Source: Amycolatopsis nalaikhensis (GTDB lineage Bacteria; Actinomycetota; Actinomycetes; Mycobacteriales; Pseudonocardiaceae). Taken from it: DNA of 64,000 nucleotides. Where the stretch lies: assembly GCF_030264295.1 (NCBI RefSeq), contig NZ_CP127173.1:9555501-9619500 (forward strand), given 5' to 3'. Both the position numbers and the translations under genes were made by a program. Position 1 is the stretch's first letter, and each line of letters opens with the position of its first letter. Positions 31,868 to 40,759 of the stretch are shown piece by piece. The notes beneath the pieces are model-generated. The model did not search any database and was not told the origin of the DNA. It was given only the letters and a program-made list of their open reading frames with translations.

Positions 31868-33517
31868 CTAGTAGATGTTCGACGGGCGGACCATGCCCTC
31901 CGCCAGATCACCCACCCCGGGCGCGATGATCGCTCCCGGGTTGACCAGGACCTTCTCGACGATCGCCGTCTCGGTCGTGATCAGCAGCGCCGCGATCGAC
32001 GCCGCGCTCTCCAGGGCCGACCGGGTCACCTTCAGCGGGTCGATGACCCCCGCCGCGAACAGGTCGGCGTACTCGCCGGTCAGCGCGTCGAACCCGTGTC
32101 CGTTGTCCATGGCCGCGACCCGCTCCCGCACCGCCTCGCCCTCGTAGCCGGCGTTCTCGGCGATCCAGTGCAACGGCTCGCCCAACGCGCGCCGCACGAT
32201 CTCGCGGCCCTGGGCCGCGTCGCCTTCCAGCCCCGGCAGCTCGACGTGGGTCGCCGCCTGCGCCAGCGCCGCGCCGCCGCCGGGGACCACACCCTCTTCC
32301 AGCGCCGCGCGGGCCGCCGCCAGGGAGTCCTCGACGCGCAGCATCCGCTCCTTGAGCTCGACGCTGGTCGCCGCGCCCACCCGCACCACCGCGATGCTGC
32401 CGGACAGCCGGGCGATCCGCAGCCGGAGGCTGTCCTGGTCGTGCTCGATCCGCGCCCGCTCGAGCTGCTTCTCCAGCTGCCCGATGCGCGCCCGCACCGT
32501 CGCCTGGTCGCCCGCGCCGCCGATGATCGTCGTCGTGTCCTCGGTGATCGTGATGTGCTCGCAGCGGCCGAAGTCGCGCTCGGTCACCTCGGTCAGCGTG
32601 ACGCCCGAGTCCTCGCTGACGACCCGTCCGCCGAGGGCGGCGGCCAGGTCCTCCAGCTCGGCGATCCGCCGGTGGCCGAAGCCGGGCGCGCGCACCACGG
32701 CCGCGGCGAAGGTGCCGTGCACGTTGCCGCTGACGATCAGCTGCAGGGCCGGTCCGTCGACGTTCTCGGCGAGGACCACCAGCGGCCGGTCCGCGCGCCG
32801 GGCCGCCTCCACCGTCGGCATCAGCTCCTGGACCTGGCTGATCTTCTTGTTGGTGAGCAGGATGACGGGGTCGTCGAAGCTCACCTCCATCCGATCCCGG
32901 TCGGTGACCATGTACGGCGAGGTGTACCCGTGGTCGAACTCGATGCCGTCGACCACGTCGACGCCCAGCCCCGGCGAGTCGGACTCCTCGACCTCGACGA
33001 CGCCTTGGCGGCCGACCGCCGACAGCGCCTGGGCGATGACCCGGCCGATGCGCTCGTCGTCGCTGGCGGCCAGCGTCGCGATCCGCTCCAGCTCGGCTTC
33101 GCCGGCGACCTCGACCGCGGACTTGCGCAGCCGCTCGACGACGGCCTCGACGGTCTCCTCGATCCCGCGGCGGACCCGCATGGGGTTCGCGCCTTCGCGC
33201 AGGGCCGCCAGCCCTTCCCGCACCATCGCCTGGGCGAGCACGGTGGCGGTAGTGGTGCCGTCACCGACCGCGCCGTTGGTCTTCATCGCGACTTCCTTGA
33301 CCAGCTGGGCGCCCATGTTCGCGAAGGGCTCCTCCAGCTGGACCTCCCGGGCGATGGTCACGCCGTCGTTGGTGATGGTCGGTGGACCGGTCAGCTTCTC
33401 CAGCACCGCGTTGCGGCCCTTGGGCCCGAGGGTCACCTTCACCGCGTCGGCCAGGGCGTTGACCCCCAGCTCGAGCTGGCGCCGCGCATCGACGCTGAAC
33501 CGCAGCTCCTTCGCCAT
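31868..33517 (-). CDS. groEL: GroEL-type chaperonin dedicated to the monooxygenase operon (MimG/PrmG-like)
   Basis: 549 aa from ATG 33515-33517. Chaperonin motifs are complete: VTLGPKGRNAVLEK, TNDGVTIAREV, VGDGTTTATVLAQAM, EEGVVPGGGAALAQA. The C-terminus ends MVRPSNIY, without the GGM repeat or His-rich tail of housekeeping GroELs. No groES is adjacent. Family knowledge: GroEL homologues in mim/prm operons are needed to fold the large hydroxylase subunit. It ends the operon, 11 bp after the alcohol dehydrogenase. Confidence 0.95.
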   Translation of the reverse strand: MAKELRFSVDARRQLELGVNALADAVKVTLGPKGRNAVLEKLTGPPTITNDGVTIAREVQLEEPFANMGAQLVKEVAMKTNGAVGDGTTTATVLAQAMVREGLAALREGANPMRVRRGIEETVEAVVERLRKSAVEVAGEAELERIATLAASDDERIGRVIAQALSAVGRQGVVEVEESDSPGLGVDVVDGIEFDHGYTSPYMVTDRDRMEVSFDDPVILLTNKKISQVQELMPTVEAARRADRPLVVLAENVDGPALQLIVSGNVHGTFAAAVVRAPGFGHRRIAELEDLAAALGGRVVSEDSGVTLTEVTERDFGRCEHITITEDTTTIIGGAGDQATVRARIGQLEKQLERARIEHDQDSLRLRIARLSGSIAVVRVGAATSVELKERMLRVEDSLAAARAALEEGVVPGGGAALAQAATHVELPGLEGDAAQGREIVRRALGEPLHWIAENAGYEGEAVRERVAAMDNGHGFDALTGEYADLFAAGVIDPLKVTRSALESAASIAALLITTETAIVEKVLVNPGAIIAPGVGDLAEGMVRPSNIY

Positions 33518-33528
33518 GATTTTTCCTT

Positions 33529-34554
33529 TCAGGGAATGAGGATGGCCCGGCCGCGGACCTTGCCCGCGCCGAGGTCGTCGATGGCCTGCTGGAAGTCTTC
33601 GAGCCGGTACCGGGCGGTGTGCAGCTTCACCTTGCCCTGGGCCGCGAGCACCATCAGGTCCTGCAGATCGGTGTAGGACCCGACGAGGTTGCCGACGAAG
33701 TTGATCTCGGTGGAGATGACGTCGATCGTCGGCACGTTGATGTTTTCGCCGTAACCGACGACGTAGTAGCTGCCCGCGCGACGCAGCATCCGCACGCCTT
33801 CGGTGGTCGACCCGCCTTCGCCGACGAAGTCGATGACGGCTTCGGCGCCGTGGCCGCCGGTCAGGTCGAGGACCGCGTCCACATGGGACCCGTCGGCGAC
33901 GACGGTGACGTCCGCGCCGATCTGCTCGGCCAGCTTCAGAGCCGCGGGATTGCGGTCGACGACGACGAGCGTCGCGGCGCTCATCGCCTTCAGGCACTGG
34001 ATGCCGATGTGGCCGAGCCCGCCCGCGCCGATCATGACGCAGACGTCACCCGGCCGGAGCACGGCGGCGGCCTTGGCCACCGCGTGCTGCGCGGTCAGCC
34101 CGGCGTCGGCGAGCGCGGCGACGTCGGCGGGCTCGAGGCTGTCGTCGAGCTTGACGCACGACCGCGCCGACGTCAGCAGGTACTCGGCGTACCCGCCGTC
34201 GGTGTCGATGCCGGGGAACCGCGAGTTCTCGCAGTGCACGTCGTCGCCGAGGCGGCAGGCCCGGCACAGGCCGCAGGTCATCAGCGGGTGCAGGATGACC
34301 TTGTCGCCGACCGCGACGTTCGTGACGGCGTCGCCGATGGCGTGCACCCAGCCGGCGTTCTCGTGGCCGATCGTGTACGGCAGCGCGACCCCGCTCTTCT
34401 CGGCCCACTGGCCTTCGAGGATGTGCAGGTCGGTCCGGCAGACCCCGGCGGCGCCGACCCGGACCACGACGTCCAGCGGCCCGGTGACCTTCGGCTCGGC
34501 GACGTCGCGGGCCTCGAGGTTCCGGTGGTAGCCGGTGACTTGGACGGCTTTCAT
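33529..34554 (-). CDS. Zinc-dependent alcohol dehydrogenase of the prm operon
   Basis: 341 aa from ATG 34552-34554 overlapping the DUF59 stop. Catalytic zinc ligands are in CRTDLH and GHENAG, the structural zinc set in CGLCRACRLGDDVHC, and the NAD fold in GAGGLGHIGIQCLKA. It would oxidise the alcohol formed by the monooxygenase (for example propanol). Position in the operon is the same as in known propane operons. Confidence 0.93.
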   Translation of the reverse strand: MKAVQVTGYHRNLEARDVAEPKVTGPLDVVVRVGAAGVCRTDLHILEGQWAEKSGVALPYTIGHENAGWVHAIGDAVTNVAVGDKVILHPLMTCGLCRACRLGDDVHCENSRFPGIDTDGGYAEYLLTSARSCVKLDDSLEPADVAALADAGLTAQHAVAKAAAVLRPGDVCVMIGAGGLGHIGIQCLKAMSAATLVVVDRNPAALKLAEQIGADVTVVADGSHVDAVLDLTGGHGAEAVIDFVGEGGSTTEGVRMLRRAGSYYVVGYGENINVPTIDVISTEINFVGNLVGSYTDLQDLMVLAAQGKVKLHTARYRLEDFQQAIDDLGAGKVRGRAILIP

Positions 34555-35276
34555 GTGCGGCTCCTGGTGTTCGTGATGACGGGGTCGGTGCCGGAGTCGC
34601 CGTACCGGGTGGCGAGCAGTCCCCGGCAGAAGTGGGCGTTGCCCTCGATGGACACGCGGGTGGCGGCGGCCAGCCGCAGCCACAACGCGCTGTCCGCCTT
34701 CGCCACCGCGGTGCCGTCGTGGTCGACGAGCACGCGGGAGTGCGACGTGGTGGGCAGGCCGACCGCTTCCCGCCGTCGCAGCAGTGCCGACTTCAGCGGG
34801 CCTTCCGGCAGGTCGAACAGCTCCAGCAGCGGCAGTTCTTCGAGCGTCCACGCGCCACCCGCCAGCACCGAGCGGCAGCACCGTTCGACGGCGGCGAGGT
34901 GCGCCTTGCGCTGGAAGGTCCGGCGCAGCTCGTCCAGGCTGTCCTGGGCCTCGGCCCCGAACGTACCGACGTACCCGGCCCCGGCGGCCATCCCGGAGTT
35001 GATCTTGTCCGAGTCGTGGTGGTCGTCCAGGAACACCCGGATCCGGCCCAGCCCCGGCACGGCCGCCAGCGCGTCGTGGGCGTCGGAGACCATCAGGAAG
35101 GCGAAGTTGGGCGCGCAGAACGACGTCGGGAGCCGCAGGTGCACCTCGACGCCCGCGTCGTCGATCGTCACCGAGCGCACGAACCCGAGCTCGGTCACCG
35201 GCTGGTCCAGCTCCGGGTCGAGCACCGTCGCCAGCGCGGCGAGGACCTCGGCCTCCACCGAAACCGCGGTGGTCAT
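34551..35276 (-). CDS. DUF59 (MIP18/PaaD-like) domain protein of the prm operon
   Basis: 241 aa from ATG 35274-35276. The first 95 residues follow the DUF59 pattern (VLAALATVLDPELDQPVTELGFV, then LRLPTSFCAPNFAFLM). The remaining part is a helical extension found in monooxygenase operon members. Probably helps assemble iron centres of the hydroxylase or reductase; this is inference from the family. Overlaps both neighbours by 4 bp. Confidence 0.85.
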   Translation of the reverse strand: MTTAVSVEAEVLAALATVLDPELDQPVTELGFVRSVTIDDAGVEVHLRLPTSFCAPNFAFLMVSDAHDALAAVPGLGRIRVFLDDHHDSDKINSGMAAGAGYVGTFGAEAQDSLDELRRTFQRKAHLAAVERCCRSVLAGGAWTLEELPLLELFDLPEGPLKSALLRRREAVGLPTTSHSRVLVDHDGTAVAKADSALWLRLAAATRVSIEGNAHFCRGLLATRYGDSGTDPVITNTRSRT

Positions 35277-36268
35277 CGCGCACCCGCGGGCAGCCGCAGC
35301 TGACGCGGCACGTCGAGGCCGTACAGCGAGGCCGCGTTGAGCCCGAGGATTTTCTTCTTCTGCTCGACCGTCAGCGCCGGGTACTCCGGCAGGTCCTCGG
35401 GGATCTGGAAGTCGACGAACCGCTCGACGAGCCACTTCGGCGTCCACAGCGCGTAGTCGCTCGAGAAGAGGATCTTGTCCTCGCCGATCCAGTAGAGCAG
35501 CTCGCCGATGATCTGCGCGAAGTACTTCGGCCGCGTGTGGATGAACGGCATCGCGACCGCGAGCCCGCCGTAGACGTTGCTCTCCTGCGTGGCGATCCAG
35601 CAGAAGTCCTCCAGGCGCGGCAGGCCGACGTGCTCGACGATGAAGTTCAGCTCGGGGTAGTCGGTGGCGACCTTGTCGATGTCCGCGACGTCGAAGGCGT
35701 CCCGGTCGAGCGGGCGGATCGTCGGTCCCTTGTGGACGTGGATGTTCTTGATCCCGAGCTCGGCGGCCGTCTCGAGGTACCGGCGCGACCACGGGTCGTC
35801 GAGCTTGTAACCGCGCGAGTCACCGTGCCACTCGGCCGTGTACAGCTTGACGCCCTTGAGGTTCATCCGCTCGGCGTCCCGGCGGAGCTGGTCCAGGCCG
35901 GCCTGCTCGAACCGGGGGTCCCAGTTGTGGTTGTAGGTCAGCTTCCCCGGGTTCCGCGTCACCAGCTCGAGCGCCTCTTCGGTCTGCCCGAAGCCGTTCT
36001 TGTAGAACGCGCCCAGCCGGGCGGGCTGGAAGATGGCGTGGTCGACGTAGCCGTCCTGGAAGAGGTCCTTCATCAGGCGGTCGCCACCGTAGTAGGTGTA
36101 GGTGTCGTAGTCCCAGACGACTTCCTCGGGGCTGAGGTTGCGGTGGTAGTCGTAGAAGCAGTCGATAAACTGCTTGCCGTGGACGTTGAGCTGGTTTTCG
36201 GCCCGCGCGTCCCAAAGTGCGATGTGTGCGTCGACGATGAAGTACTGCTCGCCGTCCTTCTCGTACAT
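35273..36268 (-). CDS. Amidohydrolase family (TIM-barrel metal-dependent hydrolase) of the prm operon
   Basis: 331 aa from ATG 36268, chosen because GAAGGG lies 6 nt upstream; ATG 36274 is possible. It begins YFIVDAHIALWDA and carries HVHKGPT, FIVEHVGLPR and LFSSDYALWTPKW, typical of the amidohydrolase-2 group. Such a gene is a constant member of propane/phenol mono-oxygenase operons, with unproven role. Confidence 0.9.
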   Translation of the reverse strand: MYEKDGEQYFIVDAHIALWDARAENQLNVHGKQFIDCFYDYHRNLSPEEVVWDYDTYTYYGGDRLMKDLFQDGYVDHAIFQPARLGAFYKNGFGQTEEALELVTRNPGKLTYNHNWDPRFEQAGLDQLRRDAERMNLKGVKLYTAEWHGDSRGYKLDDPWSRRYLETAAELGIKNIHVHKGPTIRPLDRDAFDVADIDKVATDYPELNFIVEHVGLPRLEDFCWIATQESNVYGGLAVAMPFIHTRPKYFAQIIGELLYWIGEDKILFSSDYALWTPKWLVERFVDFQIPEDLPEYPALTVEQKKKILGLNAASLYGLDVPRQLRLPAGAR

Positions 36269-36350
36269 CCTCATCCCTTCGTGTCTGGTGGGTGACCGTG
36301 GTGGCGGGGCTCTGCCGAGCACCCGCCACCACGGCCGGAACTGCGCGGCG

Positions 36351-36701
36351 TCAGCCGTGTGCCGAAAGGTCGAAACCGATGTACTCGGCGGCGTCCTCGG
36401 GGTTGGCGAAGAGCAGGGTGCGGTCGTCGAGGTGCACCATGCGCCCGTAGTGGGTGGAGCTGATCTCCTCGAAGATCGAGCCGTCGAACGGCTGGCCGAG
36501 CGCGTCGGTCAGCTCGTCGTAGTCGAATTCGAGCAGCTTCGTGCCGTCGACCCGGATCATCGACGGGTACTCGACGAGCTCGACGCCGTCCTTGGCCCCC
36601 ATCACGTCCGCGACGACGCGCCCGATCGGCGTGTTCATCAGGGTGACGCCGCACATGTTCGACGAGCCCGCCTGGGAACCGAACTGCATGGGACTGCTCA
36701 C
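36351..36701 (-). CDS. prmD: Propane monooxygenase coupling (effector) protein PrmD
   Basis: 116 aa from GTG 36701, which overlaps the prmC stop by 4 bp; ATG 36689 gives a 112-aa form. SNMCGVTLMNTPIGRVVADVM and the VDGTKLLEFDYDELTDALGQPFDGSIFEEISS segments match MmoB/DmpM-type effector proteins. It would bind the hydroxylase and control electron transfer and access to the diiron site. Confidence 0.93.
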   Translation of the reverse strand: MSSPMQFGSQAGSSNMCGVTLMNTPIGRVVADVMGAKDGVELVEYPSMIRVDGTKLLEFDYDELTDALGQPFDGSIFEEISSTHYGRMVHLDDRTLLFANPEDAAEYIGFDLSAHG

Positions 36702-37801
36702 TTTTCCAACTCCTTCGGAACGTCGAGCCCGATCTCCTCGAGCAGCTGGGCGAACTTCTCCTTGGTCGCGGCGAGCGAGTCGGCGAACGTCCGGGTCTTC
36801 TCGGCGGGCTGCGACCAGATCGGCTGCAGCGCGTGCGCGGCGTCCAGGCACCGGGGCACCCAGGTCGAGAGCCACCGGCCGAACAGTTCCTTGTTGCCGG
36901 CGGCGAACTGCTCGTCGCGGGTGAGCAGGCGGAACAGCGCGCGGGTGTAGGCGAGGTCGCGGCTGTAGTCGTACTCGCCGGTGCCGACGAGGGTCGGGGT
37001 GATGTAGTCGCCGTTCTTGGCGGAGATCTGCATCACCAGCTCCGACCGGAAGAGCTGGCCGACGAGCTGCTCGAAGACGACGTTGGTGGCGAACAGCAGC
37101 TCGGCCCAGTCGCCGACGGCGGTCAGCTCCTCGACGACGCGCCGGGTGGGCTGCCACTCCTCGGCCGACTGCCAGACCTCCTTGTGGACGCCGCCGTCGA
37201 AGGTGTCGAGCGACTCGGCCAGGTCGAGGTTGAACAGCGCGAGGTCCTGGGCGAAGCGCATCTTGTGGGCGGCGTTCACCGCGACCGCGGTGTTGATCAT
37301 GTTCGTCGGGCCCGAGCGCTGGATCGAGGTGAACACGTGCAGCGCCATCCCGTTCTCGGCGTGCATCCAGGCGCCGAGGTTGCGGGCGATGAACTTCTGC
37401 CAGGCGGGGTTCCAGCCGTCGTAGGCGTTGGCGCGCTTGGCGTTCTCCAGGCCGAGGGCGACCTGCCGGACCACCGCGGAGTTGTTGCGGTAGAGGGTCT
37501 GCTCCCACTCCTCGTTCGGGTCGAGGAAGGCGTGCCAGTTCGAGGACTTCGCCTGGGTCCACTCCTGCGGGTAGCCGCCGGGCCCGTTGCCGAAGCCGTA
37601 GATCCAGCCCTGCGAGAGGTGGCGTTCGGGGTCGGGCTGCACGTCGACGGTCACGTCCTCGTACACCGTCGCCCGCAGCTTGGCCGGCTTGAAGTACGAG
37701 TACGCGCGGCTCTTGGAGCTGGGGAACTCCAGCGCGCCGGCTTCGGAGTCGGTGAACTCCACCTTCGGGAAGCTGCGCACCTTCGGCGCTGGTGTTGCCA
37801 T
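36698..37801 (-). CDS. prmC: Propane monooxygenase hydroxylase small (beta) subunit PrmC
   Basis: 367 aa from ATG 37799-37801. Sequence blocks such as FPSSKSRAYSYFKPAKLRATVYEDVTVD, GPGGYPQEWTQAKSS and NWHAFLDPNEEWEQTLYRNNS are those of the ferritin-like small subunit of group 5 soluble diiron monooxygenases. It lacks the diiron ligands and acts as structural partner of PrmA. It lies 18 bp after prmB. Confidence 0.95.
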   Translation of the reverse strand: MATPAPKVRSFPKVEFTDSEAGALEFPSSKSRAYSYFKPAKLRATVYEDVTVDVQPDPERHLSQGWIYGFGNGPGGYPQEWTQAKSSNWHAFLDPNEEWEQTLYRNNSAVVRQVALGLENAKRANAYDGWNPAWQKFIARNLGAWMHAENGMALHVFTSIQRSGPTNMINTAVAVNAAHKMRFAQDLALFNLDLAESLDTFDGGVHKEVWQSAEEWQPTRRVVEELTAVGDWAELLFATNVVFEQLVGQLFRSELVMQISAKNGDYITPTLVGTGEYDYSRDLAYTRALFRLLTRDEQFAAGNKELFGRWLSTWVPRCLDAAHALQPIWSQPAEKTRTFADSLAATKEKFAQLLEEIGLDVPKELEK

Positions 37802-37819
37802 GTGTGCTTTCTCCTCTGA

Positions 37820-38866
37820 CTAGTCGTCGTTGACCGAGGTCGTGAACTTGTCGTAGAACACCTGGTCGTCCGGAACTCCTTGGCGTGCGGCCAGGTCGAG
37901 CGCGGCGTCGACCATCGGCGGCGGCCCGCACAGGTAGACCTCGCTGCGGTGCAGCTCGGGCTCCCGCGCCTCGACGACGTCGGTGACCATGCCCGCGGCC
38001 GCCGTCACGTCGAGCGCGTCGCCGCCGTCGCCGGATTCGGACAGGGCGACGACGAACTCGAAGTCCGCCAGCCGCTCGCCCAGCGCGCGGATCTCGTCGA
38101 GGTAGAAGAGGTCCGCGGGGGTGCGGGCGCCGTAGTAGAAGCGGATCCGGCGGGTGTCGCCGGTTTCGCTCAGGTGCCGCAGCAGGGCGAGCACGGGGGC
38201 CATCCCGGCCCCGCCCGCCAGGAGCACCAGCGGCAGCACGTGCCCCTTCTTGAGGGTGAAGTTGCCGTACGGGCCGCGCAGGTCGATCGGGTGACCGACC
38301 TCGATGCCGCTTTCGAGCAGCGACGAGAACTTCCCGCCCGGGTACTTCTTGATGACGAACTCCACGTGGTCCGTTGTGGACGGTGTGGTCGCCATCGAGA
38401 AGGACCGCTTTTCCTCGGTGCCCGGGATGGTCAGCTCGGCGTACTGCCCCGGCTTGAACTCCAGCGCCGCGGGTTCGACCGGCTTGAGCTTGAGGCCGAC
38501 GATGTCGTGCGTGTGCTCGACGATCTCGACGACCTCGGTCCGGACGTCCTGCAGTGGTGCGGAGTTGAGCAGTTCCTCCTCGTCGAAGTTGAGCAGCTCG
38601 ATGGTGCAGTCGCTGAAGGCGTGCGCGCGGCAGAGCAGCACGTAGCCCTCTTCGACCTCGGCGTCGTTGCAGGCGAACGTCGAGTAGCGCTCCATCTGGA
38701 TCTCGCCGTCGAGGACGTAGGACTTGCACGCCGAGCACTGGCCCTCACGGCAGCCGTGCATGAGGTGGATGCCCTGGCGGAAGGCGGCGTCGAGGATCTT
38801 CTCGTCCTCACCGACTTCCATCTCGATGTCGACCGGTTCGAAGGAGATGCGGTGCTTGTCGGCCAT
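37820..38866 (-). CDS. prmB: Propane monooxygenase reductase PrmB
   Basis: 348 aa from ATG 38864-38866. An N-terminal plant-type [2Fe-2S] domain has CREGQCSACKSYVLDGE and a fourth Cys in LLCRA. An FAD domain (RSFSMA, with GPYGNFTLK) and an NAD domain (LAGGAGMAPVLALLRHL, CGPPPMVDAAL) follow. It passes electrons from NADH to the hydroxylase. 68 bp separate it from prmA. Confidence 0.95.
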   Translation of the reverse strand: MADKHRISFEPVDIEMEVGEDEKILDAAFRQGIHLMHGCREGQCSACKSYVLDGEIQMERYSTFACNDAEVEEGYVLLCRAHAFSDCTIELLNFDEEELLNSAPLQDVRTEVVEIVEHTHDIVGLKLKPVEPAALEFKPGQYAELTIPGTEEKRSFSMATTPSTTDHVEFVIKKYPGGKFSSLLESGIEVGHPIDLRGPYGNFTLKKGHVLPLVLLAGGAGMAPVLALLRHLSETGDTRRIRFYYGARTPADLFYLDEIRALGERLADFEFVVALSESGDGGDALDVTAAAGMVTDVVEAREPELHRSEVYLCGPPPMVDAALDLAARQGVPDDQVFYDKFTTSVNDD

Positions 38867-38934
38867 GGGTGTCTCGATTCTCGGGAACGGACGACGGCGG
38901 CGGGCGCCGCCGTCGTCCGCGGGTCCTCGGGCCG

Positions 38935-40572
38935 TCAGGCGACCGTGACGTTGGGGTTGGCGCGGTAGGCCGCGGCCCACCGCTCGCGCTCCTCGTCCGA
39001 CATCTGGTTGAGGGTCACGTTCGGGCTGGCGAACCGGATCCCGCGCAGGTCGTCGAGCGTCCAGAGCTTCTTGGGGTCGTCGAGGTCCAGGTGCGGCTGC
39101 GGGATCAGCGTCTTGCCGTCGTCGCGGACGTACCCGAGGTCGGCGACGATGTCGGCCAGATCGCGGTCGTGGTGCAGGGTTTCCCACTCGCGCTGCCCGG
39201 TGAGCCGGCCCATGTTCGGCGTGGCCCGGCCCTCGTACTCCGGCCGGAACGCGACCTTGTCGGTCCAGGCGCAGGTCTCCGAGCAGTAGGTCCGCCACTG
39301 GTCGTCGACCTTGTCGACCACCAGGTCCTCGCGGACCAGGCACGGCACCATGCACGTCCAGCAGCGGTGCGGGTACTCGTAGCCGACGTCCTCGAACGCG
39401 ATCGGCTTGTTGCGGCCCGGCTTGCTGAGCCGGTTGTAGGCCTCCCACCACTTGCCGAACTGGTCGTACCAGCCCGGGTATTTGTGCTCGAACCACTCGA
39501 AGTCGGCATCGGTCATGCCGTCGATCCGCCAGTAGTTCACCGGCCAGCCGGTGGCGAAGAACTGCGCGACGCGGTGGACGTAGAACTTGTTCGTGATCCG
39601 GTTCCACGCCTCCTCGACGAGGTCGTGCGGGATCACCAGGCCGTACTTCTCCAGCGGCAGCAGGTAGCTGCGGTAGTAGTCGTCGTAGATCCAGCGGCGC
39701 CACATCTCCGCGTAGGACTCGCGGTCCTTGCGGCGGTCCTTGGTGCCGTACTCGATGAAGGTGCCGATCGCGGCGTCGACGACGCAGTGGTTGTTCCACC
39801 ACGCGTAGCGCAGGTCGCGCTCGAGCAGCGGGCGGTTGCGCTCGTCGGCCAGCGCCATCAGCAGGATCGAGTAGCCGTTGCTGATGTGGCGCGACTCGTC
39901 GGACTGCACCGAGTGGAACACCGTCGGCAGCAGGTAGTCGCCGTTGGCCGCCGCCTCGTCGGGCATCGCGACGAACAGCGTGTTGGTGAACGCCGTTTCC
40001 GCGACGACGGTCAGGTAGATGTTCGCCGCGGTGATCGCGTCACCGGTGATGAACCCCTCGCCGAACTGGCGGCCGATGGTGCCCGCGTAGTTGTTCGCGA
40101 ACGCCTTCTCCGTGATGTCGAAGCCCGCCGGGTCGATGTAGTTGTTCATGTAGAGCTTTTTGAGGTTCATCTGGATCGTCGAGTGGCGGACCTCGTCGAT
40201 CATCTGCACCGCGAGTCCGTTGTGGATCTCGGGGTTCGGCACCGCGTCGATCGCCATCGGCATCGCGCGGGCGGCCGAGATCTCCGGGAACGGGATGATC
40301 GAGAGGAACAGCTTCTGCCATTCGAGCCAGCGCTGCTGCACCTGCCGGAACATGTTGCCGCGGATCGCGCCGTCCATCGCGCCGAAGACGCGGTTGTCCT
40401 TCTCCTCCTCCATCGGGAAGTAGGAGCGCATGATCTGCTTCAGCGGGTCCTTTTTGGGCGCCTTCTCGAACGTGTAGTCCGTCCCGAAGCGGGTGGCCGG
40501 CGTGGCGAACGTCGGCTCCCACGACAGCTCCGTGATCTTGTTGTGCGCTTTGGTGAGACTCTGCCTGCTCAA
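38935..40572 (-). CDS. prmA: Propane monooxygenase hydroxylase large (alpha) subunit PrmA
   Basis: 545 aa starting at TTG 40570-40572; GAGGAGG is 6 nt upstream and the N-terminus MSRQSLTKAH matches known PrmA proteins. The diiron ligand motifs are QMIDEVRHSTIQ and QSDESRHISNGY. A CWTC...CSETC cysteine set is in the C-terminal third. It hydroxylates propane or related alkanes; MimA relatives also act on phenol and acetone, so the substrate is not certain. First gene of the operon. Confidence 0.96.
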   Translation of the reverse strand: MSRQSLTKAHNKITELSWEPTFATPATRFGTDYTFEKAPKKDPLKQIMRSYFPMEEEKDNRVFGAMDGAIRGNMFRQVQQRWLEWQKLFLSIIPFPEISAARAMPMAIDAVPNPEIHNGLAVQMIDEVRHSTIQMNLKKLYMNNYIDPAGFDITEKAFANNYAGTIGRQFGEGFITGDAITAANIYLTVVAETAFTNTLFVAMPDEAAANGDYLLPTVFHSVQSDESRHISNGYSILLMALADERNRPLLERDLRYAWWNNHCVVDAAIGTFIEYGTKDRRKDRESYAEMWRRWIYDDYYRSYLLPLEKYGLVIPHDLVEEAWNRITNKFYVHRVAQFFATGWPVNYWRIDGMTDADFEWFEHKYPGWYDQFGKWWEAYNRLSKPGRNKPIAFEDVGYEYPHRCWTCMVPCLVREDLVVDKVDDQWRTYCSETCAWTDKVAFRPEYEGRATPNMGRLTGQREWETLHHDRDLADIVADLGYVRDDGKTLIPQPHLDLDDPKKLWTLDDLRGIRFASPNVTLNQMSDEERERWAAAYRANPNVTVA

Positions 40573-40657
40573 AATCGGCCTCCTCGAAACCGGGGTCTCT
40601 CAGCCCGGCCGGTCGTCTGACGGAGGAGAGTGTGTTGCGGATCGCACCCGGGTTCTG

Positions 40658-40670
40658 TCTCAATGTGAGA
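40658..40670. promoter_or_regulatory. Palindrome TCTCAATGTGAGA between prmA and its activator gene
   Basis: TCTCA and TGAGA arms around ATG. The site lies 85 bp before prmA and 89 bp before the regulator gene. An identical copy is at 31139-31151. The central location suggests binding of the MimR-type activator to control both directions. Confidence 0.7.
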
Positions 40671-40759
40671 TGGAGCGGGCCGCGGTTGTGGGCGACGATG
40701 TCGGGCACGGGCAGGGCCACCACACTGCCCGAGGGCACCGACCGTCAAAGGAGACGCTG

